Assembly (NCBI GenBank): GCA_964625885.1 | Contig: CAZVBM010000005.1 | Location: forward strand, 1 to 51,554 | Direction of reading: 5' to 3' | Origin: CAZRIZ01 sp964625885 | GTDB taxonomy: Bacteria > Patescibacteriota > Saccharimonadia > Saccharimonadales > Saccharimonadaceae | Length of the DNA: 51,554 bases | Shown: positions 16,607 to 24,216 of the stretch, in pieces | Position numbering within the stretch: the first letter of the stretch is position 1 | How the letters are laid out: every line of letters starts with the position of its first letter | The notes under the pieces: model-generated | What the model was told of the DNA's origin: nothing | The model's input: only the letters and a program-made list of their open reading frames with translations | Databases searched by the model: none | Position numbers and translations under genes: made by a program

Positions 16607-17083
16607 TTAATAAGCCGGCGACTTATAAATGATGGAATTGTCTTTTTTTATAACAAGATAAAATGTGTTTGAGTAAGCTTTTAGTTCTAAGTCATACAGT
16701 TCATTATTGCTAGTGCTAATCGAGAACCTATATTCATTTATAGAATCTTTTTTTATAGACTCAACACTTTTAGTAATAATAAATTTATTAGAATAAGGGA
16801 AAGTTTCAAATAATAAATTTTTTAATTTAGTAATTTGTTGATCAGATAAATTACTAAAAACCTCATCTAATTTAAATTCTACTTCATCAACATAGTTTGG
16901 TTTACTCATATCTAGTTTAATTTGATCAACGTTATCACCTCTTAATTGAGCAGCCTGCTCGGTAATTGGTAGTTTTCTTGGTAATCGGTTGGTTTGACTA
17001 AGAAAAATAAACATACCGACAATAGATAAGGCTAGAATTACTAAAATAAGAATCTTCTTTTGTTGTTTGTTTAGGTTAAACAT
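16607..17083 (-). CDS. Hypothetical membrane-anchored protein in the T4SS locus
   Basis: 158 aa. One N-terminal membrane helix (about 10-29) has a Lys-rich cytoplasmic start, and the rest, about 125 residues, should be extracytoplasmic. The outer part mixes acidic helical segments ('LDEVFSNLSDQQITKLKNLL') with beta-like strands. No known family was recognised. It starts 2 nt after the upstream stop (TAATAATG) and forms a tight trio with the next two genes. The topology matches small bitopic T4SS scaffold proteins such as VirB8, but no VirB8 sequence signature is visible. Confidence 0.75.
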   Translation of the reverse strand: MFNLNKQQKKILILVILALSIVGMFIFLSQTNRLPRKLPITEQAAQLRGDNVDQIKLDMSKPNYVDEVEFKLDEVFSNLSDQQITKLKNLLFETFPYSNKFIITKSVESIKKDSINEYRFSISTSNNELYDLELKAYSNTFYLVIKKDNSIIYKSPAY

Positions 17084-17085
17084 TA

Positions 17086-17745
17086 TTAATATCTCCAGTT
17101 ATTAACTTCCTTGATAATATAATCTGGAACATCTTTATAAGTAATAGCACTAATAATTGGCTCTGGATGTGTAACTTGTTTCCATGAGTTATCTTGTTTT
17201 TTAAAAATAACGTGATAAATCGTACCAACAAAACTACCAGACCCACCATCTGGTGAATTATCAATTAGACCAATAGATGTGGCAAAATATTTACCTCTGT
17301 CAAAAAACTTTCCTGGGGCAATAGTAAAGAACATAGATGATAAAGTTTTACTATAAGACTTTTGGAGCATATCATTTATGGTCTTTCTGTCTTGACTAAA
17401 AGTCTTATCGTAATAATCACTACTATATTCAATATTTAGAGTAACTGTATCTGATTTTACTATATTGATTTGCTGTGGTAGTGATGAGTATTTTTGTTGA
17501 TTAAGGGCTTTAATATAATATATACCTTGTTTTAACCTAGCCTTAAAAGGAGTCTCAAACTCAGAAATTACCTTACTATCCTTATCTATTAGTTGAAGTT
17601 TTGAATCTGTGATATCTGATTGGAAGATAACCGATACTTTAGATAATTCTTTAAGAGTAAGGTTTAATAAAACTATTAAGATTATTAATCCTAAAGCTAA
17701 TAGTGGTATGGTAATTTTTTTATTTTGTCGTAATAAATTAATCAT
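17086..17745 (-). CDS. Hypothetical membrane-anchored protein with PEGA-like beta domain
   Basis: 219 aa. A single N-terminal membrane helix (about 11-31) is followed by a short beta domain (about 35-105). Its pattern, 'FETPFKARLKQGIYYIKAL' then alternating hydrophobics, resembles PEGA/carboxypeptidase-regulatory-like surface modules. The C-terminal half contains 'PGKFFDRGKYFATSIGLIDN' and may be a separate fold. It overlaps the preceding gene by ATGA. The function is unknown; the topology suggests an extracytoplasmic T4SS component. Confidence 0.7.
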   Translation of the reverse strand: MINLLRQNKKITIPLLALGLIILIVLLNLTLKELSKVSVIFQSDITDSKLQLIDKDSKVISEFETPFKARLKQGIYYIKALNQQKYSSLPQQINIVKSDTVTLNIEYSSDYYDKTFSQDRKTINDMLQKSYSKTLSSMFFTIAPGKFFDRGKYFATSIGLIDNSPDGGSGSFVGTIYHVIFKKQDNSWKQVTHPEPIISAITYKDVPDYIIKEVNNWRY

Positions 17746-18410
17746 AAATCACCTTTTTCCGCTATAAACGGATTTAATGTTCGATCAGCTTGGCGATTAT
17801 TTATATCAGTACCATCAACATATTCAAAGACATATTTACTTAAATCATATCCAAAACTCTTTAAATAGTCGATTACTATTGGTAATAGATTTGGTGGTGA
17901 ATAAACCACAATTACTTTTTCACCGGCAGTGTTGTCATAAAAGCCAATTCTGTAATCTCCAGAAGTTATAGGTAGTTTATGTAGTAACGGATAATCAATA
18001 CCAGTTTGTTCAGCTGACTCAGAAGCAGCAAGTTGCTGCTTACCACTCATCTTTTGATAAAGGTCTTTGTTCTCTTGTTCCCATTGTTTTGCTTCATTTG
18101 ATACTGGAGCCATGGCAATAAATAGTGTTCGGTTTCTTGTCAGGTTTAGTTTTATGGTTTGGTTCTTAAAACCATAACGCTCAAAAGATATTTCATAAAA
18201 ACCGGGATCTAATATGGCTTTATCAGACATATTATAGGTAGCGCCATTAACTTTCATTGAAGTGTCTTTGGGTACTGCCTCAAAGTTTAGAACTATCTTG
18301 TCGGTTGGCGACGTATTATCTTTTTTATAATAAATAAGACTAATAGCCGTAATGGCTAATGTAAGGAAGATTGTAATAAAAATAATTAGTGTTCTTTTAG
18401 TTCTCAACAT
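17742..18410 (-). CDS. Hypothetical membrane-anchored protein with PEGA-like beta domain
   Basis: 222 aa from the ATG at 18410, chosen because that ATG follows the upstream stop as TAAGATG with a GGTGG Shine-Dalgarno. The frame stays open to 18437, but that start would lie inside the upstream gene. An N-terminal membrane helix (about 6-28) is followed by a PEGA-like module: 'VPKDTSMKVNG', 'AILDPGFYEISFERYGF' and 'KLNLTRNRTLFIAM'. The C-terminal part is an unrecognised alpha/beta region. Together with the next gene it makes a pair of similar beta-domain proteins. Confidence 0.72.
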   Translation of the reverse strand: MLRTKRTLIIFITIFLTLAITAISLIYYKKDNTSPTDKIVLNFEAVPKDTSMKVNGATYNMSDKAILDPGFYEISFERYGFKNQTIKLNLTRNRTLFIAMAPVSNEAKQWEQENKDLYQKMSGKQQLAASESAEQTGIDYPLLHKLPITSGDYRIGFYDNTAGEKVIVVYSPPNLLPIVIDYLKSFGYDLSKYVFEYVDGTDINNRQADRTLNPFIAEKGDL

Positions 18411-18411
18411 C

Positions 18412-20586
18412 TTATCCACCTGTCTGATTATTACCACTCTTCTTTCTGTACCAGTTATATTGACTAGCTTCTAGCATTTCGTGAGCGGCCATAGGGGCGC
18501 GGTATCGGTATGGATCACATTCGGCGTATGATGCTGAAGCGGCTGGATATTGGAAGCCAGCTATTTGGCCGGTGAATAAGAAGGTGTGTCCCTTCTCTGC
18601 ACTAATCGCCACATCACCAGGTAGTAAATCTTGAGTGATGTCCCTTGGAGACCCGGTGTTAGCAGGGTAAATTAGTTCCCATTCGCTGGATGATTGAAGG
18701 TATGGTAGTTGACCACCAGAAACAGTTCCCTTTTTTGAGTTATAGTTTGGATCCCAGCCGCTCTCTTGAATCATAGTAGTAACAAAACCACCGCAGTCTT
18801 TACCATTACAACCGCCAATGTAGCCACTTGTGTTCTTACACTCCCCGCCACCTCCGGTTCGACATTTAACTAAATTAGCATAAAATTCGGTTGGATTCTT
18901 TCTCTTAGCTCCGTTTGCGCCACAATCAATATTGTTTTGAATTTGAAAATCAAGGTTATTTTGAATATGCTTTTTGTCGGCAGTAGTTAAGGTTGAGCTG
19001 TTTAAGGCTGCTCTACCATTATCCATTTTATTACAACAATCTAAGGGCCAGGCTGATTTTGAAACTAACTCTTGAAGTGCTCCAGCTGGGCCATCAAATT
19101 TTTGTTGAGCTGGTGCACAGACATCAATAGCGGCCGGGGCTTCTCCAGGTGGTAAATCGCCACCGCCCTCTAAACCAAATCTAGCCAAAAGCGCATCCCT
19201 AGTAACACCAGCTCCGTCCTGAATCTTACCACGATAAGTGTTGGCAATTTTAATGGCTCGATAAACCCGGTTATTACCGCCTTTTAGATATGCCTGATAA
19301 GTCGCTTCAGCTACCTCGGCAGTTACCCTCTCACCATCACATAATCGATCTTGCCTAATATAAGCACCGTAGCCACAATTATTAGCTTTGCCTGGGTTCT
19401 CAAAACAATCTAGAAAGGCAAAAGTCGCTTCCTCGACAGTGTTAGCTTTATTAATAGCTTTATTGGGAACCTTGTTAGCATATTGAGCGGCATTATCTTG
19501 GAAGCATCTAGTTCGTACCTTTGCTAAATCATAAAGTAGAGTTTCTAATTGGGTATTAAGGTCGTAGACGTGAGTACCACGATTATTAGCAATTTTCTGT
19601 AAAGCACTTTGACGTCCACCAGTCCACTGGGCAATACCAATACCACTATTAAAAGTAAACTCCTTTGGCTCGCAAATATATTTACCAGTTGCAGAGCTGA
19701 GGACGTTTTTAGTTGTGTTACATCTAAATGACTTCTGGTCACATTCTGCTGGAGCGTCAGCTGCTAGTCCACTGCTTTTTTCTAAGCAAACTGGCGAAAT
19801 ATTATTTCCAGATTCAGCTTGGAGATTACCGACAATACCAGCGGATTGATTGAGCGTAAAGCCAACACCGGTTAAAAATCGTAAGATGTATTCAACCTTC
19901 TCGTTTTCAGCACCAGCACCTAAGACCGCGTCGGTTAACCCACTATTGCTATCGGTAATGCATTCGTTATCATCAAAAAACCTAATATCTTGCTTAATAA
20001 GAAATTCCTCAGTTATTTCTTGATCTTCTTGGGAGGAAAATGGGCTTTCAGGTTCCTCGACCGTACCGGCAACTGGAAACTCTCCACCATCGGTATAATC
20101 CAGTGAATTATTATCGCCAACACTTACAATTATAACTTGACCATTAATCTTTGACCACTGGGCAGCAGACTCGGCAGTTGGCATAATTAGCTCGATATTA
20201 ATTGAGCCATTATCTGCTACGATAGCAGTGCTGCTATAATTGTTAACAACACAGATAGTACTATCTCTAGCCGTAGAGGTATTGAAGATTCTTAATTTAG
20301 TGCCATAAGGTATGCCCCGAGGAGCAACACAGCTTGGCTTTGTTACATCAATTGGGTTACCCTTAAAGTCATTTAAGCCACTAGATATAGCGTTGCCAGG
20401 AAAATAAGCTGAGTAGACAGCCTTGTATGTCTTACCGACTTCAAATGTTAAGCTGCCTATGGTAACAGAAGCTTCGGCAGACGATATATTTTTGGGAAAG
20501 ACTAGATATATTATTGCCATTACTAGCATAATAGTCGCCAGGAAACGACTTTTATCAGAAAGATGTTTGATTGCGATACTCTTCAC
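18412..20586 (-). CDS. Multi-domain peptidoglycan hydrolase (double-psi barrel + phage-tail-lysozyme + NlpC/P60-like), VirB1-like
   Basis: 724 aa with an N-terminal signal or anchor helix (about 14-32). Residues about 45-158 have a double-psi barrel pattern ('VAPRGIPYGTKLRIFN', 'IVADNGSINIELIMP') like RlpA/3D domains. Residues about 230-440 match phage-tail-type lysozymes: 'SAGIVGNLQAESGNN' (likely catalytic Glu258) and 'GIAQWTGGRQSALQ'. The C-terminal about 180 residues carry 'GKDCGGFVTTM' (Cys598) and 'LLPGDVAIS..KGHTFLFTG' (His667), an NlpC/P60- or CHAP-like cysteine peptidase. It should open the wall for the secretion machine. The start codon is GTG. A TATAAT at 20622-20617 gives a leader of about 25-30 nt. 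Confidence 0.85.
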   Translation of the reverse strand: MKSIAIKHLSDKSRFLATIMLVMAIIYLVFPKNISSAEASVTIGSLTFEVGKTYKAVYSAYFPGNAISSGLNDFKGNPIDVTKPSCVAPRGIPYGTKLRIFNTSTARDSTICVVNNYSSTAIVADNGSINIELIMPTAESAAQWSKINGQVIIVSVGDNNSLDYTDGGEFPVAGTVEEPESPFSSQEDQEITEEFLIKQDIRFFDDNECITDSNSGLTDAVLGAGAENEKVEYILRFLTGVGFTLNQSAGIVGNLQAESGNNISPVCLEKSSGLAADAPAECDQKSFRCNTTKNVLSSATGKYICEPKEFTFNSGIGIAQWTGGRQSALQKIANNRGTHVYDLNTQLETLLYDLAKVRTRCFQDNAAQYANKVPNKAINKANTVEEATFAFLDCFENPGKANNCGYGAYIRQDRLCDGERVTAEVAEATYQAYLKGGNNRVYRAIKIANTYRGKIQDGAGVTRDALLARFGLEGGGDLPPGEAPAAIDVCAPAQQKFDGPAGALQELVSKSAWPLDCCNKMDNGRAALNSSTLTTADKKHIQNNLDFQIQNNIDCGANGAKRKNPTEFYANLVKCRTGGGGECKNTSGYIGGCNGKDCGGFVTTMIQESGWDPNYNSKKGTVSGGQLPYLQSSSEWELIYPANTGSPRDITQDLLPGDVAISAEKGHTFLFTGQIAGFQYPAASASYAECDPYRYRAPMAAHEMLEASQYNWYRKKSGNNQTGG

Positions 20587-20616
20587 GTAACCCTACCCAC
20601 TATATTTATGTAGGTT

Positions 20617-20622
20617 ATTATA
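20617..20622 (-). promoter_or_regulatory. -10 element (TATAAT) for the cell-wall hydrolase gene
   Basis: A perfect TATAAT on the minus strand lies 30 nt before the GTG start at 20586, inside the 66-bp gap after the 929-aa gene. A weak TTTGGA stands 17 nt upstream as -35. Confidence 0.5.
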
Positions 20623-20652
20623 CATCAATTTTAATTTGCTCCAAAGTTGGCG

Positions 20653-23442
20653 TTAGTTACCAGCACAGCTTGTCCACCACTCACTACCGCCATTATACCT
20701 GCCATTATGAAGATATCGAGCGCCAGGTCGACCAAAGTCGTGAAGCTTTCCGTCGGCGGCATCTAGAATTAATAAATCTGACTCCCTTAAATCATCGACT
20801 GATCGGACCCCTTTCTCAAAACCGATGACTGTTACAAAATGGCGACCGCGATTACTTTCTGGATTATCTTTTTGTCCAGCTCGGATAACGCAAACATTAC
20901 CGCGGCTTATAGCATTATAAATATCTATTAAGGCTTGACGTTTACCGGGATCATTAAATACATCGGAACCTTGAAACGGGTGGGTTCTTGTAGAGAAAAC
21001 TGGAGTGCTTTTATTGCCAGAACCATATTTCACTAGTGAATTTATATTCATACCAGAAAAGTCATCACCAAATCGACCCTCTAGCCCTCGAGCGTGATGG
21101 ATTGCAAAACGATCGCAGGCTTGGTTATATGGGGTATTCTCACCCGGAATTAGGTTGCTGCCTCGACCCGGACCGCCTTGATATAGTGCTCGGCCTCTAA
21201 TAACTGATAATATTTGGGAAATTTTATCAGCACTTTTTGCTAGTTGATATTCGGATAAATTCTCGAGTGTGATTGGTCGACTTGGTCCAACTAATCTATT
21301 AGATGATCTACCAGGCATTCTTTGCTTCTTTAGATTTTGATTGATTCTTTTGTCAAAAAGATAAACTGGAAATAGTTTCTTAATCTCGGTGGTAGCAAAA
21401 CATTTCTCGCCTAAATCACCGTCGTTGTCATCACCAAGAGGAATCTGGCGATTTACGCATGATTCTTCATATTCTTTTAACTCACCACTAGTTTGAAGTT
21501 GGCAGAAATTTCCCCTTTCGTCGCAACTATCTTTAACTATTTCTAAGTTTCCACTAGCAACTAATTTATTAATGATAGTTTCTGGGTTTTCATGCAACAC
21601 CTCAACCGGAGTGCCATAAATGGTATTACAATAAGGCCCAAGAGCAATTTCTGGATGTGCTTTTCGGTAAGTATCATCAAAGCACTGATTTAAGCTGATG
21701 CGAATTTGATCGTCTGAAGCTGATACAGTCTTGCCAAGATTAAAAACGCTATTACTAGTACTAATTAAGGCACTAATTTTCATTGGGATGCTGGTTTTTT
21801 GATTAATTAGCTGGAATCGGTTAGCAATACTACCTAAGAATGTGTATGGTGAGCTAGTGTCAAATGGGCTTAGTCGGAGACGATCTATTTCAGCTCGCTT
21901 AGCAACCAGCGCCTGTTGCTCTGATAAATAGGCCACTGCTTGATTCTTAGTTAATGGCATTAAGCCACCCCGTTGGGCACTTTTGCCAAATAACTCAGCT
22001 GCGCCACTAGCAAAACCATTAGCTAGATCTTCGCCGGATAAATCCGGGGCAGTTGCTAGGCCAGTCATTGATGACAAATTAGTGGCAGTAGTATTTACCT
22101 TTACTTCATTAGTTAAATATTTAGTAGTGTCTTCAGATGGACGTCGCCCCATGAAGAAATTAAATATGCTGGTAAAGAAGTTTTGCCAGGCACTTTTTTT
22201 CTTACAATCGTCTGATTGACCGCTCTTTTGTAGCTCTTCTATGGTTAAAGCAATCGGTTGATTGGCTCCAATGCTATATTTTTGAGCACTGCTATCGGGT
22301 GCACCACTAATATTACCACTGAGATAGTTTTGGGCGTATGATTCCATAGCACTACGGTTATAAATCTGGTTACCATATTGATCGGTATAGCTGGTGGATT
22401 GGGTTAGGCGGTCATTGAGATAGTTGACTACCTCATTGTCGGCCTCACCGGCTCGAATCTTGTCGGCTTCAGTAATTATTAGAGCAGATAGTTTTCTTAA
22501 TTGGGCGGCTTGAGCGGTTTTTTGATAATCTTGAGTATGTCGAGCGGTTTGATATAGGGTACAGCTGTCATGAGGATCGTCGATTAAAATTAAATTATCA
22601 AATGTCTGACTAGTTGGTGTTTGTTTAGCCCGTTCAAGCTCGTCGGCGGTTTTATTCATTTTGGCTAAGTTTTGTGTAATCATATTAAATTGTTGAATAA
22701 CACCATTACCACCCTGCTCCGATCCACTAATTGAGAAGCGATAGCTATCACTAGTGGGAGAAGTTAAGTTAAGTTCTTGTTTAGTTATATCATCATGGTT
22801 GTTTACTGTTGAGAAGCCTTTCTGAGTGACATTAGCTTCGGTTTTATAACTATTCCAAGTTTGATCTTGAAACATAACGCGGTTAATAGCAGAGGCGTCA
22901 TTAACAGCTTTTATTAAATTAATATCACTATGGAGATTGGCTTTAAACTGATCTGACTCGATTTTTTTACCTCGAAAAGAGGCGGTATGGTTAGCTTGAT
23001 CAAGCCTAATCTGTTCTCTTTCTAATCGGCTAGCCAGCTCTTGGGTGATAATCTTGTAGTCAGCCACTTCTTGATATTTGCTTGGTTGGCTTGGGTCACT
23101 TGATAGCTTGTATTCAAGCAAAGCGGTCATGCGCGCGTCAGTTGTGACAGTTTGGGTATCAAAAGTATCCATGGCTAAGCGCGCTATAGTAACTATGGGT
23201 GAGCTGATGAAGTTAAAAACTGCGACAATTATAAAAAACAACAAGATAATAAAGGCCAACGTAGCAGCGCTAAATTTATGCTTTCGACGTCTTAGGTGCT
23301 GTTTCTTCTGGTCTGCTGTTAACTTCTGATAATTAAAAGTAATTTCTGAGCTGTCGGTCGGGTTATTCGAATAACCATAATTAGAGCGCATCTGCTCTTG
23401 TTTGCGCAAATTACTAATCGTCGAGGGAGTTGATGGTTTCAT
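20653..23442 (-). CDS. Large membrane-anchored protein with C-terminal papain-like (C39-like) cysteine hydrolase domain
   Basis: 929 aa. The cytoplasmic N-tail (1-57) is very basic near its end. One membrane helix (about 59-82) follows, then about 650 residues of extracytoplasmic, mostly helical sequence. The last about 200 residues hold a putative thiol-hydrolase fold: 'YNQACDRFAIHHARG' (Cys776), 'NRGRHFVTVIGF' (His868) and 'LLILDAADG' (Asp894 or Asp897). The spacing and order Cys-His-Asp suit papain/C39-like enzymes. It is a clear paralogue of the 1533-aa protein, sharing 'SPFD-SSPYTFLGSI', the 'CN-I-G-P' region and the whole enzyme domain. The family assignment is by motif only. It has its own TATAAT. 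Confidence 0.8.
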   Translation of the reverse strand: MKPSTPSTISNLRKQEQMRSNYGYSNNPTDSSEITFNYQKLTADQKKQHLRRRKHKFSAATLAFIILLFFIIVAVFNFISSPIVTIARLAMDTFDTQTVTTDARMTALLEYKLSSDPSQPSKYQEVADYKIITQELASRLEREQIRLDQANHTASFRGKKIESDQFKANLHSDINLIKAVNDASAINRVMFQDQTWNSYKTEANVTQKGFSTVNNHDDITKQELNLTSPTSDSYRFSISGSEQGGNGVIQQFNMITQNLAKMNKTADELERAKQTPTSQTFDNLILIDDPHDSCTLYQTARHTQDYQKTAQAAQLRKLSALIITEADKIRAGEADNEVVNYLNDRLTQSTSYTDQYGNQIYNRSAMESYAQNYLSGNISGAPDSSAQKYSIGANQPIALTIEELQKSGQSDDCKKKSAWQNFFTSIFNFFMGRRPSEDTTKYLTNEVKVNTTATNLSSMTGLATAPDLSGEDLANGFASGAAELFGKSAQRGGLMPLTKNQAVAYLSEQQALVAKRAEIDRLRLSPFDTSSPYTFLGSIANRFQLINQKTSIPMKISALISTSNSVFNLGKTVSASDDQIRISLNQCFDDTYRKAHPEIALGPYCNTIYGTPVEVLHENPETIINKLVASGNLEIVKDSCDERGNFCQLQTSGELKEYEESCVNRQIPLGDDNDGDLGEKCFATTEIKKLFPVYLFDKRINQNLKKQRMPGRSSNRLVGPSRPITLENLSEYQLAKSADKISQILSVIRGRALYQGGPGRGSNLIPGENTPYNQACDRFAIHHARGLEGRFGDDFSGMNINSLVKYGSGNKSTPVFSTRTHPFQGSDVFNDPGKRQALIDIYNAISRGNVCVIRAGQKDNPESNRGRHFVTVIGFEKGVRSVDDLRESDLLILDAADGKLHDFGRPGARYLHNGRYNGGSEWWTSCAGN

Positions 23443-23466
23443 ATTCTAATAAATTACCAAAATACT

Positions 23467-23472
23467 ATTATA
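23467..23472 (-). promoter_or_regulatory. -10 element (TATAAT) for the 929-aa protein gene
   Basis: TATAAT on the minus strand, 24 nt before the ATG at 23442, downstream of the lipoprotein gene's terminator. This gene is therefore an independent transcription unit or the head of one. Confidence 0.5.
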
Positions 23473-23507
23473 TTCTACCACAAAATCAAAAAAACGCAAA
23501 TAAAAAT

Positions 23508-23525
23508 ATGCCCCCTGGGGGGCAT
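23508..23525 (-). terminator. Rho-independent terminator after the lipoprotein gene
   Basis: ATGCCCCC/GGGGGCAT forms a very strong 8-bp GC-rich stem with an almost minimal loop. On the minus strand it is followed by a T-rich run (ATTTTTATTTGCGTTTTTTT). It begins 11 nt after the lipoprotein stop. Confidence 0.85.
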
Positions 23526-23536
23526 GTAGAGTCCGG

Positions 23537-24136
23537 CTATTTTAGCGCTTCTAGAGAGAAGAAAATAATCACTTTGTTTGGGTTATAAGGTTTATCGGAG
23601 CACCATATCCAGTTAGTGCTAGCCTGAAGCCAAACTTGGTTGTTGGTAGATTGTGGGCAGTAAATTTTCATATACTGTGCTTCGCGTTTTAGAATATATT
23701 CATGACAGCGCGGTACATCATCCTTATCAAGGAAGACACGTAGTAGTCTCAGTTGGTCAATCCATTCACCGTTCTTATATCTTTCTATTAGCTCTGGCTC
23801 TATGAAGTAGAATAACCCCTCTTCACTTGCCTGTAGATATTTGGTTGTATTTAAGTTAACAACCTCATAGGTTAAGGTTTCAGAATTGACCGAGTCTTTT
23901 CTTTCAATGTGGTAGATTGTTTGAGAAATCTCTTCATCTGTTTTAACACTACCGTCGGGGTTGTAAAAAGCTTTGGGTAGATGTTCACGTTCTTGGTCAA
24001 TATCGTTTTCATTGAAGTACCACATAGTTGGGTCGGGAGTAGCCAAATTGGTATTGGCTGAGTTGGAGTTGGATGAGCAGGCAGTACAGCTAGTGAGTAT
24101 CGCTAAAATTAGCAAAATGACAAGGTTCTTACGCAT
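23537..24136 (-). CDS. Putative lipoprotein of unknown function
   Basis: 199 aa. A Lys/Arg start and hydrophobic core are followed by the lipobox LTSC (Cys17), with a second Cys at 20 in 'CTAC'. Then comes a Ser/Asn-rich spacer typical of lipoproteins. The mature part has Trp/Tyr-rich segments ('TMWYFNENDIDQ', 'QVWLQASTNWIWCSD'). No family was recognised. It has a strong AGGAGG Shine-Dalgarno and its own terminator, and sits exactly between the two papain-like paralogues. It may be a surface accessory or immunity-type partner of these enzymes, but nothing in the sequence proves this. Confidence 0.78.
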   Translation of the reverse strand: MRKNLVILLILAILTSCTACSSNSNSANTNLATPDPTMWYFNENDIDQEREHLPKAFYNPDGSVKTDEEISQTIYHIERKDSVNSETLTYEVVNLNTTKYLQASEEGLFYFIEPELIERYKNGEWIDQLRLLRVFLDKDDVPRCHEYILKREAQYMKIYCPQSTNNQVWLQASTNWIWCSDKPYNPNKVIIFFSLEALK

Positions 24137-24216
24137 AACTTAATCCCTCCTATGGTATTATTAACCAAAACTATATCACCTGCTGTTTAATTAGCAAGCA
24201 TGAGCGGATTTTGTTG

